Of a stretch of 64,000 bases of DNA, positions 7,464-16,471 are shown one piece after another. Location of the stretch: the NCBI GenBank assembly GCA_910574805.1, contig CAJTCV010000011.1, positions 106,785 through 170,784 of the forward strand, given 5' to 3'. A program made the translations under genes and the position numbers. Below the pieces are notes generated by a model that saw nothing but the letters and a program-made list of their open reading frames with translations, was not told where the DNA came from and did no database searches. Every line of letters starts with the position of its first letter. Within the stretch, counting starts at the first letter, position 1. Origin of the DNA: Lachnospiraceae bacterium. Its GTDB lineage: Bacteria; Bacillota; Clostridia; Lachnospirales; Lachnospiraceae.

Positions 7464-7493
7464 TTGTGCAGAGGATGGGATGTCTGCTATAGT
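7464..7493 (+). promoter_or_regulatory. Promoter of dapF
   Basis: TTGTGC and TATAGT are 18 bases apart, about 60 bases before the dapF start, with AAAGGAGG between. Confidence 0.55.
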
Positions 7494-7552
7494 AGAGGGC
7501 AGGGATCCCGTCAGCGGACGCGGGGTCCGGATCAGGTAAAGGAGGCAGTGGT

Positions 7553-8404
7553 GTGAAGTTTACGAAGATGCACGGTATTGGAAATGATTATGTGTATGTG
7601 GACTGTACAAAAGGAATGCTTAAGAATCCGGAGAGGACGGCGCAGCTTGTGAGCGACCGGCATTTTGGGATCGGATCAGATGGACTGATCCTGATCTGTC
7701 CGTCCGACCGGGCAGATTTCCGAATGGATATGTATAATGCGGACGGGTCCCGGGGGGAGATGTGCGGGAACGGAATCCGGTGCGTGGGAAAATATGTCTA
7801 TGACTGCGGGCTGACGGACCGGGAGGAGATTACGGTGGAGACGCTGGCAGGCATCCGGTATCTGAAGCTTCTGGTGGAGGAGAAAAAAGTGGCGAAGGTA
7901 CAGGTAAATATGGGAGAGCCTGTGCTGGATCCGGAACGGATCCCCGTGAAAGCGGACGGTGATACGGTGGTCGCAGAACCGATCCTGGTCTGCGGGAAAG
8001 AGTGGAAGATGACCTGCGTCTCCATGGGAAATCCCCATGCGGTGGTCTTTGTAGATACGCCGGTGAAGGAATTTCCGCTGCAGGAGACAGGGCCGTATTT
8101 TGAACGGCATGAGCGGTTCCCCAAAAGGGTCAACACGGAATTCGTCCGGGTGCTGGGGCCGGAGCTTCTGGAGATGCGGGTCTGGGAGCGGGGCTCGGGA
8201 GAGACATTTGCCTGCGGGACCGGGGCCTGTGCGTCGGCAGTGGCGGCGGCGCTGAACGGCAGATGCGGGCGGAAGACGACGGTGAAGCTGCTGGGTGGCG
8301 ATCTGGAGATTGAGTGGAGGGAAGAGGACAACTGCGTCTATATGACCGGATCGGCGACGACCGTATTTGACGGAGAGATCTGTCTTCCGGAAGGGCTGGA
8401 ATGA
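7553..8404 (+). CDS. dapF: Diaminopimelate epimerase
   Basis: The 283-residue enzyme interconverts LL- and meso-diaminopimelate for lysine and peptidoglycan synthesis. It needs no cofactor and uses a pair of cysteines as acid and base. Both are present: C71 in [10 protein letters not shown] and C221 in [10 protein letters not shown]. The opening [15 protein letters not shown] and the ERGSGET segment are also family signatures. Translation starts at GTG 7553 seven bases after AAAGGAGG. The stop overlaps the following membrane-protein start as ATGA, so the two are co-translated, although no functional link is obvious. Confidence 0.97.
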   Translation: MKFTKMHGIGNDYVYVDCTKGMLKNPERTAQLVSDRHFGIGSDGLILICPSDRADFRMDMYNADGSRGEMCGNGIRCVGKYVYDCGLTDREEITVETLAGIRYLKLLVEEKKVAKVQVNMGEPVLDPERIPVKADGDTVVAEPILVCGKEWKMTCVSMGNPHAVVFVDTPVKEFPLQETGPYFERHERFPKRVNTEFVRVLGPELLEMRVWERGSGETFACGTGACASAVAAALNGRCGRKTTVKLLGGDLEIEWREEDNCVYMTGSATTVFDGEICLPEGLE

Positions 8405-10446
8405 GGGCTCTGGAAGGCTGCCGGAAGGCCGTGTACGGCATTTTGTTTGTTCTGCTGATTTCCATGAGCGCCTATATCTTTTACGGGGCTGTGGACACGC
8501 TGGACGGTGCGCAGGCGCTGCAGAAGGTGCTGGGAGGGAAAATGACGCCGCTCTTCCTGTTCGCAACCGCCGCCCTGCTGTGTGTATTTCTGGCGTGGGC
8601 GTTCAGGCGGCTGGTTCCCTGTCTGGAGCGGAAGAAATGGGCGGTTCCGGTGCTTTTTGGCGTCCTGATCCTGCTGCAGGCGGCGATGGTGCTCACCGTG
8701 AGAACCTCTCTCCGTCATGACCATCTGAAGATCTTTGATACGGCAGCGGCGCTTCTGGAAAAGGATACCATTGCGGATACGCATTTCCGGCATTATTTTA
8801 TGAAATACCCCAATAATATTCCGGTCTGCCTCTTTACGCATCTGTGGCTTCGGGGCATGTCCGTCCTGGGGATCCCCCGGGAGTTCTGGATGGAGTCCGT
8901 GAAGCTTTTGAATCTGGCATTCATGAACGTGGGAATGTTCTGTACTTTTCGGCTTGTCTGCAGGTATCGTTCCAGAAGGACCGGGCTTTTTTTTCTCCTG
9001 CTTCTGCTTGTGAATCCCCTCTGGTATGTGCTGGGACAGATGTATTATACATCCACTCTGTCCCTGGCCTGCTCCATGGGAGCGGTATGGCTGTGGGACC
9101 AGGCAGGGGGGCAGCAGGCGCCGTGGAAGCGGTATGTGCTGTATGCAGCAACGGGGATGGTCCTGGCCTTCGGCTACCGGATCCGCGCCACGGTGGTCAT
9201 CACCATGGCGGCGCTTCTGATCTATGGGGTGACGGAGCTTCGGCAGCGGCCGGGCAGGAAGGAGATCGCAGGCGTTCTGGCGGTCCTGGCGGGCCTTTTT
9301 CTGGCTTTTTCCGTCTGCGGGCAGGCGGAGAGAAGGTATGCAGGCTTCGACCCGTCCGAGACCGGATATCCGGCGGTGCACTGGGTCATGATGAGCGCGC
9401 AGGGAGAGGGGCAGTACAACAGTGCGGACGATGCGTATACGGGATCCTTTTCCACCCGGGAGGAACGTACGGAGGCGGATCTGCGCCTGCTTCGGGAGCG
9501 CGTGGCCGGGATGGGTCCCGGCGGGCTTCTGAAGCTGTTCCGGAACAAGCTTCGGGTGACATTCTCGGACGGGACGGATGATTATCCCGCTCTTTTCCGG
9601 ACCATGAGAGAGACAAGCCCGGTCCAGAAGTATGTAAACGGCGGCAGGAGCGATGTTCTGGCGCTGTATGCCCATGGATATCACGGCATGCTCACGGGGC
9701 TGGTGCTTCTTGCCTCTGCGGTGAGGGTGATCCGAAGGGAGAAAAGCCGGCTGGATCTCTTGGCCTTTCAGATCTGCGGCGCGTATCTGTTCTATCTCAT
9801 CTGGGAGGCGGACCGGGCGTACAGCATCCCGTTTATGCTTATGCTCCTGCTGTGGGGAGCCATGGGCATGGAAACGGCGTCAGAGGCGGTGGAAGGCCTG
9901 AGGATGCGTTTTCGCGCCCTTGTGCCGCTGCCGTGGCTGGCCGGGGGGTGCCTGCTGCTTCTGGGGGCGGGAACGGCGGTCCTGTCAGGAAGGAGCGGCC
10001 TTCCTGTGCGGGAGTATGCGGTGCTGCAGGATCAGGAGACCAGCGACAGTCTTCTGCTGCAGACGGAATTTACCCAGACCTTCCGGACGGGACAGCCCTT
10101 TGACCACGTGGACCTGTGGGTGGCCAACTGGGACGGCGGAGCCAATGACTCGGTCTATGACGTACAGGTGCTGAATGAGGCGGGCCGGGTCGCGGCCGGA
10201 GGAGAGCTGGTGGGCGCGGAGGCTCCGTGTATGGAGGCGTATTCCATCTCCTTTGAGCGGGTGGTGCCGGACCGGGAGCAGGTATACCGGATCCAGGTGC
10301 GCCTGAAGAATCCGGACTGCCGGATCCGGACGGATTTTCTGTATTACCAGTCCGGGGCCTGGGACATGTATCCGGAAGGAGCGCTCCATGCGCCGGAGGA
10401 AGTCCCGCTGGTGGATCTGGCATTTGCGGTGTATGAGGAAAGATGA
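8401..10446 (+). CDS. GT-C-like (family 39 type) polytopic membrane protein
   Basis: This 681-residue protein has about eleven hydrophobic segments in its first 540 residues and a soluble C-terminal domain of about 130 residues. The first external loop carries RHDHLKIFD, an acidic motif placed like the catalytic Asp of lipid-linked glycosyltransferases. The YPNNIPV segment also recurs in such proteins. It probably moves a sugar from polyprenyl phosphate to an acceptor outside the cell, but the substrate is unknown. It overlaps dapF by four bases. It could also be a PMT-like protein acting on teichoic acid or glycoprotein; the sequence does not decide. Confidence 0.7.
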   Translation: MRALEGCRKAVYGILFVLLISMSAYIFYGAVDTLDGAQALQKVLGGKMTPLFLFATAALLCVFLAWAFRRLVPCLERKKWAVPVLFGVLILLQAAMVLTVRTSLRHDHLKIFDTAAALLEKDTIADTHFRHYFMKYPNNIPVCLFTHLWLRGMSVLGIPREFWMESVKLLNLAFMNVGMFCTFRLVCRYRSRRTGLFFLLLLLVNPLWYVLGQMYYTSTLSLACSMGAVWLWDQAGGQQAPWKRYVLYAATGMVLAFGYRIRATVVITMAALLIYGVTELRQRPGRKEIAGVLAVLAGLFLAFSVCGQAERRYAGFDPSETGYPAVHWVMMSAQGEGQYNSADDAYTGSFSTREERTEADLRLLRERVAGMGPGGLLKLFRNKLRVTFSDGTDDYPALFRTMRETSPVQKYVNGGRSDVLALYAHGYHGMLTGLVLLASAVRVIRREKSRLDLLAFQICGAYLFYLIWEADRAYSIPFMLMLLLWGAMGMETASEAVEGLRMRFRALVPLPWLAGGCLLLLGAGTAVLSGRSGLPVREYAVLQDQETSDSLLLQTEFTQTFRTGQPFDHVDLWVANWDGGANDSVYDVQVLNEAGRVAAGGELVGAEAPCMEAYSISFERVVPDREQVYRIQVRLKNPDCRIRTDFLYYQSGAWDMYPEGALHAPEEVPLVDLAFAVYEER

Positions 10447-10523
10447 GCGCGCAGACCACCGGATTGCAGCCGCACCGGTGAAAAATTTTCAGAAGGACCG
10501 GAAAATAAACATAAATTATAAAG

Positions 10524-10552
10524 TTGCATTTGGCATACACTTATGTTAGGAT
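10524..10552 (+). promoter_or_regulatory. Promoter of the aspS-gatCAB operon
   Basis: TTGCAT and TAGGAT are 17 bases apart, about 15 bases before the T-box leader begins. Confidence 0.5.
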
Positions 10553-10558
10553 AGGTTG

Positions 10559-10875
10559 CAAATGAAAAAGGCGGAGAACAGGACTCCCGCCTGCAGAGAC
10601 CGACAGGAATACGGCGTCACCGACTGAGAGCGCCGTTTGGAAGAGCAGGATGGGGGAACACCTGGGAGCCGGCTGTCTGAAGGAAGAGTAGGGCAGCCCG
10701 CAGTGCATGCGTTACATGCCTAAGGAGAGGAGCGCTGAGGGGCTTTATGAAGTTCTGCGCGCTCAAGGCGGGTGGTACCGCGGGAGCTGAAGATGATATC
10801 CCGTCCCGGAACAGATGCGGATCAGACCGGAAAGGTCTGAGAGGGCAGAAGATTCCGGGGCGGGATTTTCTGTCC
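10559..10875 (+). promoter_or_regulatory. T-box leader, probably reading tRNA-Asn
   Basis: The stretch between the upstream membrane protein and aspS contains the conserved T-box sequence GGTGGTACCGCG at 10771-10782, preceded by the long stem I region. A segment GGGGAACACCTGGGAGC near 10651-10667 has the layout of a specifier loop, giving AAC (Asn) at 10657-10659 followed by A. That codon makes sense because the operon makes Asn-tRNA. When uncharged tRNA binds, the antiterminator forms and the downstream terminator is avoided. The T-box call is firm; the specifier is tentative because I could not fold the leader. Confidence 0.88.
10797..10870 (+). terminator. T-box-controlled intrinsic terminator
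   Basis: ATCCCGTCCCGGAA pairs with TTCCGGGGCGGGAT, followed by TTTTCT. A smaller hairpin (CAGACC with GGTCTG) sits in its loop. It lies just after the T-box sequence, where the competing terminator is expected. Confidence 0.8.
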
Positions 10876-10937
10876 GCACAAAAAAGCGTTCCGGTCCGGG
10901 ACAGCGGGCCGGAAGCTGCGAACAGGAGGAAGAAAAG

Positions 10938-12263
10938 ATGGATTTTATGACTGGGGTAAAGAAGGCCAGGACGCTGGAGCTGGGAGAACTGCAGGCCCAT
11001 ATGGGGCAGGAAGTCTGCGTAAACGGCGCCATCCACACGATTCGTCATATGGGCGAGATCGCATTTGTCATACTCCGGAAAAGAGACGGACTTCTGCAGT
11101 GTGTCTATGAGAGCGGCAGGGCGGAATTTGACCTGAAGGACCTGAAGGAGGCGGCTGCGGTGGAAGTGACAGGCGTGCCGGAGGAAGAGAGCCGGGCGCC
11201 GGGAGGCATAGAGCTCTGTATGAGGAGTGTTAAGATTTTATCAATGCCTTCGGTTCCCATGCCGCTTCAGATCTCCAGATGGAAGCTCGACACTTCCCTG
11301 GAGGCAAAGCTGAACATGCGTTCTATTTCCCTTAGAAACGTGAGGGAACGTGCGAAATTCAAGCTTCAGGAGGGAATCGTAAAAGGATTCCGGGATTTCC
11401 TGTATGCCGAAGGTTTTACGGAGATCCACACGCCGAAGATCGGCGCCCGGAGCGCGGAGGGAGGCTCCAACCTGTTCCGGCTGGATTATTTTCACCGGCC
11501 GGCGGTACTGCAGCAGTCGCCGCAGCTCTACAAGCAGATGATGGTGGGCGTCTTTGACCGGGTCTTTGAGACTGCTCCGGTGTTCCGGGCGGAAAAACAC
11601 AACACCAGACGCCACCTGAACGAGTATACTTCGCTGGATCTGGAGATGGGATATATCAGCGGTTTTGAGGATCTTATGGACCTGGAGACGGGATTTCTCC
11701 AGTATACTATGGAGCTTCTGCAGCGGGAGTATGCAAAGGAGCTGAAGCTGTGGGGGATCACCCTTCCGAAGACAGACCGGATCCCGGCGGTCCGGTTTGA
11801 TCGGGCCAAAGAGCTGGCGGCAGAAAAATACGGCAGGAGGATCCGCAATCCTTTTGACCTGGAGCCGGAGGAAGAAGTGCTGATCGGGCAGTACTTTAAG
11901 GAAGAATACGATGCGGATTTTGTGTTTATAACCCATTATCCGTCGAAAAAGCGGCCGTTTTACGCCATGGACGATCCGGAGGATCCCCGCTATACCCTGA
12001 GCTTCGACCTTCTCTGTCACGGTCTGGAGGTCACCACGGGGGGCCAGAGGATCCACGACTGCCGGATGCTTCTGGATAAGCTGGCAGCCAGAGGGATGAG
12101 CGAGGAAGGGCTGGAGCAGTATCTGGACACCTTCCGCTACGGAATGCCGCCCCACGGCGGTCTGGGCATCGGCCTGGAGCGGCTGACCATGCAGCTGGTG
12201 GGTGAGGACAACGTGCGGGAGACCACTCTGTACCCCAGGGATCTCTCGAGACTGGAGCCGTAA
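10938..12263 (+). CDS. aspS: Aspartyl-tRNA synthetase, archaeal type, probably non-discriminating
   Basis: The 441-residue class II synthetase has an N-terminal OB-fold anticodon-binding domain (about 10-110) and a catalytic core. Motif 2 (FRAEKHNTRRHLNEYTSLD) and motif 3 (GGLGIGLERLTMQL) are clear. It lacks the large GAD insertion of bacterial AspRS, so it is the shorter archaeal-type enzyme. In genomes with gatCAB this type commonly charges both tRNA-Asp and tRNA-Asn with aspartate. ATG 10938 follows AGGAGGA; an upstream in-frame extension lies inside the terminator and is rejected. The Asn-type T-box and the following gatCAB support a role in making Asn-tRNA by transamidation. Confidence 0.93.
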   Translation: MDFMTGVKKARTLELGELQAHMGQEVCVNGAIHTIRHMGEIAFVILRKRDGLLQCVYESGRAEFDLKDLKEAAAVEVTGVPEEESRAPGGIELCMRSVKILSMPSVPMPLQISRWKLDTSLEAKLNMRSISLRNVRERAKFKLQEGIVKGFRDFLYAEGFTEIHTPKIGARSAEGGSNLFRLDYFHRPAVLQQSPQLYKQMMVGVFDRVFETAPVFRAEKHNTRRHLNEYTSLDLEMGYISGFEDLMDLETGFLQYTMELLQREYAKELKLWGITLPKTDRIPAVRFDRAKELAAEKYGRRIRNPFDLEPEEEVLIGQYFKEEYDADFVFITHYPSKKRPFYAMDDPEDPRYTLSFDLLCHGLEVTTGGQRIHDCRMLLDKLAARGMSEEGLEQYLDTFRYGMPPHGGLGIGLERLTMQLVGEDNVRETTLYPRDLSRLEP

Positions 12264-12283
12264 GGCAGGAAAGGAGAAAGACC

Positions 12284-12577
12284 ATGGCGCATGTAATATC
12301 GGATGAGACGATCGAATATGTGGGAATACTGGCCAAACTGGAGCTCTCAGAGGAAGAGAAGGCGCAGGCGAAAAAGGATATGGGAAATATGCTGGATTAT
12401 ATGGACATGTTGAACGATCTGGATACGGAGGGCGTAGAGCCTCTGTTTCACGTATACCCCCTGAGCAACGTATTCCGGGAGGATGTGGTCGAGAACGGGG
12501 ATGAGAGAGACCGGATGCTCGCCAACGCGCCGGAAGAGAAGGAAGGCGCTTTCAAAGTGCCGAAGACAGTGGAATAA
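12284..12577 (+). CDS. gatC: Asp/Glu-tRNA amidotransferase subunit C
   Basis: GatC is a 97-residue belt protein that wraps around GatA and GatB and steadies the amidotransferase. The family pattern is clear: ISDETIEYVGILAKLEL at the N-terminus, a LDYMDMLNDLDTEGVEP segment, and the C-terminal FKVPKTVE. The start ATG follows GGAAAGGAG, 20 bases after aspS. It belongs to the T-box-controlled operon and precedes gatA by about 60 bases. Confidence 0.95.
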   Translation: MAHVISDETIEYVGILAKLELSEEEKAQAKKDMGNMLDYMDMLNDLDTEGVEPLFHVYPLSNVFREDVVENGDERDRMLANAPEEKEGAFKVPKTVE

Positions 12578-12636
12578 GCAGCAGTGAAAACAGCATCTTT
12601 CGTGGAGATGCGGAACTAAAATCAGGAGTTTTGAGT

Positions 12637-14100
12637 ATGGAATTAATGAGTCTGACAGCCCTGGAGCTGGGCAGAAAGATCCGGTCCGGAGAGACCAGCG
12701 CCGTGGAAGCGGCGAAGGAAGCGTTCTCCCGGATCCGGAGACTGGATGATACATTTCACTGTTATGTGACGGTGGACGAGGAAGGCGCTCTCCGGAAAGC
12801 AGAGGAAACAGACCGCAGGATCCGGTCCGGAGAGCTTACCGGCCCGCTGGCGGGAGTGCCGGCGGCAATCAAGGACAATCTGTGTACGAAAGGCATACGG
12901 ACCACCTGCGGCTCCAGGATGCTGGAACATTTTGTGCCGACTTACACGGCAGAAGCCGTGGTGAATCTGGAGAAGGCAGGAGTGACAGTCCTTGGGAAGA
13001 CCAATATGGACGAATTTGCCATGGGAAGCACCAGCGAGACCTCTTACTTTGGTCCGGTGAAAAACCCGTGGAATCAGGAGCATGTGCCGGGAGGCTCTTC
13101 CGGAGGCAGCTGTGCGGCAGTGGCGGCAGAGGAGTGCAGCTTTGCGCTGGGAAGCGATACCGGAGGCTCCATCCGCCAGCCCAGTTCCTTCTGCGGAGTC
13201 ACAGGGCTTAAGCCCACCTACGGGACGGTGTCCCGCTACGGACTGATTGCCTATGGCTCATCTCTGGATCAGATCGGACCGGTGGCAAAGGATGTGTCGG
13301 ACTGCGCGGCAGTCCTTGCGGCCATCTCATCCCGGGATCCGAAGGACAGCACCTCTGTGAAACGACCGCCCATGGACCTGTCAGCCGCGCTCAAAGAGGA
13401 TGTAAAGGGTCTTCGGCTGGGCATTCCCAGGGACTATCTGGGAGAAGGACTGGACGATGACGTAAGAGCGTGTATCCTTGGGGCGGCAAAGGCGCTGGAG
13501 GAGCAGGGAGCAGTGCTGGAAGAATTTGATCTGAGCCTTGTGGAGTATGCGATACCGGCGTATTATATTATCGCATCGGCAGAAGCAAGCTCCAATCTGG
13601 CCCGGTTCGACGGGGTAAAATACGGCTACCGGACAAAAGAATACGATGGGCTCCACAGCATGTACAAGCGCTCCAGAAGCGAAGGCTTCGGCCCTGAGGT
13701 GAAGCGCCGGATCATGCTGGGCTCTTTTGTCTTAAGCTCCGGCTACTATGATGCCTATTATCTGAAAGCTCTGAAGACCAGAGCGCTGATCCGCCGGGCA
13801 TTTGGCCGGGCGTTTGAGAGATATGATGTGATCCTGGCTCCTGCGGCTCCCACTGCGGCGCCCAGGCTGGGAGAATCTCTGCAGGATCCCATCCGCATGT
13901 ATCTGGGAGATATCTATACCATAGCGGTAAATCTTGCAGGGCTGCCGGGGATCACGGTACCCTGCGGCGCGGACCGTCAGGGACTTCCCGTGGGCATCCA
14001 GATGATCGGGGACTGCTTTCAGGAAGAAAAGATTCTCCGGGCAGCATATACACTGGAACAGACGAGAACATATGTACGGTGTCCGGCGGCACAGGAGTGA
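12637..14100 (+). CDS. gatA: Asp/Glu-tRNA amidotransferase subunit A
   Basis: This is the 487-residue amidase subunit, which frees ammonia from glutamine and passes it to GatB. The Ser-cisSer-Lys triad of the amidase signature family is present at K79, S154 and S178, the same positions reported for Staphylococcus aureus GatA, which also supports the start at ATG 12637. A TTG six bases earlier is only two bases from the AGGAG ribosome site and is less likely. The glycine-serine-rich signature GGSSGGS and GSIRQPSSFCG are intact. Its 3' end is followed by gatB within 20 bases. Confidence 0.97.
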   Translation: MELMSLTALELGRKIRSGETSAVEAAKEAFSRIRRLDDTFHCYVTVDEEGALRKAEETDRRIRSGELTGPLAGVPAAIKDNLCTKGIRTTCGSRMLEHFVPTYTAEAVVNLEKAGVTVLGKTNMDEFAMGSTSETSYFGPVKNPWNQEHVPGGSSGGSCAAVAAEECSFALGSDTGGSIRQPSSFCGVTGLKPTYGTVSRYGLIAYGSSLDQIGPVAKDVSDCAAVLAAISSRDPKDSTSVKRPPMDLSAALKEDVKGLRLGIPRDYLGEGLDDDVRACILGAAKALEEQGAVLEEFDLSLVEYAIPAYYIIASAEASSNLARFDGVKYGYRTKEYDGLHSMYKRSRSEGFGPEVKRRIMLGSFVLSSGYYDAYYLKALKTRALIRRAFGRAFERYDVILAPAAPTAAPRLGESLQDPIRMYLGDIYTIAVNLAGLPGITVPCGADRQGLPVGIQMIGDCFQEEKILRAAYTLEQTRTYVRCPAAQE

Positions 14101-14117
14101 GAAGGGAGTGGAGAACA

Positions 14118-15548
14118 TTGAACAGACAGTATGAGACTGTGATCGGACTGGAGGTCCATGTGGAGCTGGCGACAGAGACGAAGATTTTCTGCGGCTGCAG
14201 TACCCGGTTCGGCGGTGCACCCAACACCCACACCTGCCCGGTATGCACCGGCATGCCGGGAGCGCTTCCGGTGCTCAACCGGCAGGTGGTGGAGTATGCG
14301 GCGGCAGTGGGGCTTGCCACCGGATGCACCATCAACCAGTGCTGCAGATTTGACAGGAAAAATTATTTTTATCCCGATAACCCTCAGAACTATCAGATCT
14401 CTCAGCTCTATGAACCCATCTGCCGGGACGGGCATATTGACATTGATACGCCGTCGGGTATAAAGCGGATTGGAATCCACGAGATTCATATGGAAGAGGA
14501 TGCCGGAAAGCTGATCCACGACGAATGGGAAGACTGTTCGCTGGTGGATTTCAACCGGAGCGGCGTTCCTCTTATTGAGATCGTATCGGAGCCGGATATG
14601 AGCAGTGCTGAGGAAGTCATCGCTTATCTGGAGAAGCTCCGTCTGATCATCCGGTATCTGGGAGCTTCAGACTGCAGGCTTCAGGAAGGCTCCATGCGTG
14701 CGGACGTGAACCTGTCCGTCCGGAAGGCGGGAAGCCGGGAATTGGGGACCCGTACGGAGATGAAGAATCTGAACTCCTTCAAGGCCATCGCCCGGGCCAT
14801 TGAGGGCGAACGGGACCGCCAGATTGAGCTGCTTGAGATGGGGCGGCAGGTGGTGCAGGAGACCAGGCGGTGGGACGACAATAAGGAAGCTTCCCATGCC
14901 ATGCGCTCCAAGGAGGATGCCAGAGACTACCGGTATTTTCCGGAGCCGGATCTGGTGCCGGTCCTGATCAGCGATGAATGGCTGGAGAGAATCAGGGCAG
15001 GGCAGCCGGAGCTTCGGACGCAGAAGCTGATCCGCTATAAAAAAGAGTTTGACATTCCGGACTATGACGCGCAGATCATCACGTCCGAGAAAAAGCTGGC
15101 GGACCTTTTTGAAGCCGCTTCCGCCATCTGCAAAAAGCCCAAGAAGGTATCCAACTGGCTTATGGGAGAGACGATGCGCCTTTTGAAAGAACGGGAAATG
15201 GAGGCAGATGAGCTGTCTTTCTCTCCGGAGCACCTGGCGGAGCTGATCCGTCTCACCGGGGAAGGGGTCATTAACGGTTCTGTGGCAAAGGAAGTGTTCC
15301 TGAAAATCTTTCTGGAAGATGTGGATCCTGTGAAATATGTGGAGGATCACGGGCTGAAAACGGTGAATGATGAGGGCGCGCTGCAGGAGACCGTGGAAAA
15401 GGTGCTGGCAGACAACCCGCAGTCCGTGGCCGATTACCGCAGCGGGAAGGAAAAAGCGCTGGGCTTCCTGGTGGGCCAGACCATGAAAGCAATGAAAGGA
15501 AAAGCAGATCCGCAGGCGGTGAACCGGATGCTGAAGGAACGGATATGA
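14118..15548 (+). CDS. gatB: Asp/Glu-tRNA amidotransferase subunit B
   Basis: GatB (476 residues) binds the mischarged tRNA, phosphorylates its Asp or Glu side chain and adds ammonia. Landmarks are YETVIGLEVHVEL at the start, the zinc-site region CGCSTRFG through CPVCTGMPG, the kinase core (GSMRADVNLS) and the C-terminal YqeY-like tail. I choose TTG 14118, nine bases after GGGAG, because it gives the usual family length; an ATG at 14079 would overlap gatA and add 13 unrelated residues. Its stop overlaps the next reading frame as ATGA. Confidence 0.95.
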   Translation: MNRQYETVIGLEVHVELATETKIFCGCSTRFGGAPNTHTCPVCTGMPGALPVLNRQVVEYAAAVGLATGCTINQCCRFDRKNYFYPDNPQNYQISQLYEPICRDGHIDIDTPSGIKRIGIHEIHMEEDAGKLIHDEWEDCSLVDFNRSGVPLIEIVSEPDMSSAEEVIAYLEKLRLIIRYLGASDCRLQEGSMRADVNLSVRKAGSRELGTRTEMKNLNSFKAIARAIEGERDRQIELLEMGRQVVQETRRWDDNKEASHAMRSKEDARDYRYFPEPDLVPVLISDEWLERIRAGQPELRTQKLIRYKKEFDIPDYDAQIITSEKKLADLFEAASAICKKPKKVSNWLMGETMRLLKEREMEADELSFSPEHLAELIRLTGEGVINGSVAKEVFLKIFLEDVDPVKYVEDHGLKTVNDEGALQETVEKVLADNPQSVADYRSGKEKALGFLVGQTMKAMKGKADPQAVNRMLKERI

Positions 15549-15808
15549 AAGCAACGATACTGATTGATAATCTCACAAAGGGAACGCTTGCGGCTGAATG
15601 GGGACTGTCCATACATATCGAATATGAGGGACGCAGGATCCTTCTGGATACCGGGGCATCGGGCCGTTTTGCCGACAATGCCGGGAAGCTGGGGATCGGG
15701 AAGATCTATACGGGACACTGTACCGGCGATGCGGCCTTTGCGGTGCTTAAGGAAGAGCTGGGAGAGCAGGCGTGCCAGATCCGTACGGGTATGGAGATTG
15801 TTCTGTAA
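15545..15808 (+). pseudogene. Internally deleted metallo-beta-lactamase-fold hydrolase
   Basis: The 87-residue frame joins the N-terminus of an MBL-fold protein (MKATILIDNL, EWGLSIHIEYEG, ILLDTGASGRFADNA) directly to its C-terminus (KIYTGHCTGDAAFAVLKEELG, then QIRTGMEI). As known from the family, about 170-200 residues normally lie between these parts, including the HxHxDH zinc motif, which is absent. The junction is near residues 50-53 (15695-15704) and the frame is kept. Without metal ligands it cannot be an active hydrolase. The start overlaps gatB by four bases. It is most likely a decayed remnant; a retained small protein is possible. Confidence 0.8.
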
Positions 15809-15826
15809 TAAAAGAAATTATCCGGC

Positions 15827-15856
15827 TTGCCATGAGGGATACAATGAGCGTATAAT
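15827..15856 (+). promoter_or_regulatory. Promoter of the 15893 gene
   Basis: TTGCCA and a perfect TATAAT are 18 bases apart, followed about 25 bases later by GGAGG. Confidence 0.7.
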
Positions 15857-15892
15857 CAGAAGGAATGATATGTGAAAACAGGAGGTTGGCAT

Positions 15893-16120
15893 ATGAATCC
15901 GGCATCAATTATGAAGATTATGAACGCAAAGAACCGGTTTACGGAAAATCATCCCAGGTTTGTGGCATTTCTGAACGCTGTCTTTTCCAAAGGGATCGAG
16001 GAGGGAACCGTCATTGAACTGAGGGTGACAGGACCGGGACAGGAGACCATGATGACAAACATCAAAGTACAGCAGTCAGACCTGGAGCTTCTGAAGGAGC
16101 TGAAGGAACTGATGAGATGA
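15893..16120 (+). CDS. Small conserved protein of unknown function
   Basis: A 75-residue cytoplasmic protein with no membrane segment or Cys. It starts MNPASIMKIMNAKNRF at ATG 15893, seven bases after GGAGG; an in-frame codon upstream at 15872 lies before the ribosome site and is rejected. The body is predicted as a helix, a beta-rich middle (TVIELRVTGPGQ) and a charged C-terminal helix (DLELLKELKELMR). I believe similar short proteins occur widely in Lachnospiraceae, but no function is known to me. It has its own good promoter and is followed by a candidate RNA. Confidence 0.75.
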   Translation: MNPASIMKIMNAKNRFTENHPRFVAFLNAVFSKGIEEGTVIELRVTGPGQETMMTNIKVQQSDLELLKELKELMR

Positions 16121-16204
16121 TGAAGGAATTATAAAGATTTACCCTAGGAATTTATGATTTCTTTACGGATTTCCCATATTTTGTACACAATTATCTGTTA
16201 TAGT

Positions 16205-16400
16205 AGGAACATAGAAGTTTTACCGGGGTTTTCCATTAAGGCGGCAGGGGTTCTGCAGAAGGCGGGACCGGCTGTCTGTGAGAGAGTGGTTAGTTTTGGT
16301 GACTTGTAAAATGGGGGCGGCAGTTCGTCGGCGCGTAAACGGATGCCGTACCTCGACTAAAAACAACAGCGTTCGGATCACAGGTCTGGACGCTTTCATT
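16205..16400 (+). ncRNA. Candidate structured noncoding RNA, family not recognised
   Basis: The 351-base gap between 16120 and 16472 has no coding potential but is GC-rich and rich in complementary segments. GTTTTAC (16217-16223) can pair with GTAAAAT (16306-16312). GCAG and CTGC flank a short loop near 16245. CGGCG and TGCCG, nested inside GTCG and CGAC, form another hairpin near 16327-16356. It ends in a fully paired 12-base hairpin. A TATAGT box at 16199-16204 sits at the likely start, although no good -35 box goes with it. It may belong to a known clostridial RNA family I did not recognise. Confidence 0.45.
16368..16400 (+). terminator. Hairpin ending the candidate RNA
   Basis: AGCGTTCGGATC and GGTCTGGACGCT pair over 12 positions (with G-T pairs) around a three-base loop, followed by TTCATT. 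The T-run is weak, so this is a probable rather than certain terminator. Confidence 0.55.
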
Positions 16401-16422
16401 ATGTTTAGAAAAATGCTATAAT
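16394..16422 (+). promoter_or_regulatory. Extended -10 promoter of the 16472 gene
   Basis: A perfect TATAAT preceded by TG one base away (TGCTATAAT) makes an extended -10. The -35 region (TTTCAT, 17 bases upstream) is weak and overlaps the preceding hairpin. Confidence 0.55.
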
Positions 16423-16471
16423 GGGCTGGGGCGGAGTGGGGGAAGATGCAGAACTTAAGGAGGGAGAAGAG

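Noticed and set aside
8338..9684. 448-codon open frame on the minus strand
   Set aside because: It is antisense to the GT-C-like gene, with a His/Arg/Pro/Gln-rich product, no start signal and no recognisable domain.
10447..10500. Terminator after the GT-C-like gene
   Set aside because: CACCGG and CCGGTG can pair, but the stem is short and no T-run follows, so it is not listed.
10815..10937. N-terminal extension of AspS
   Set aside because: It lies within the T-box terminator and lacks a ribosome site; ATG 10938 follows AGGAGGA.
16205..16400. tRNA, tmRNA or 6S RNA
   Set aside because: No tRNA arm sequences, CCA end or tmRNA-like coding tag was seen, and no 6S-like open-bubble layout could be made out by eye.
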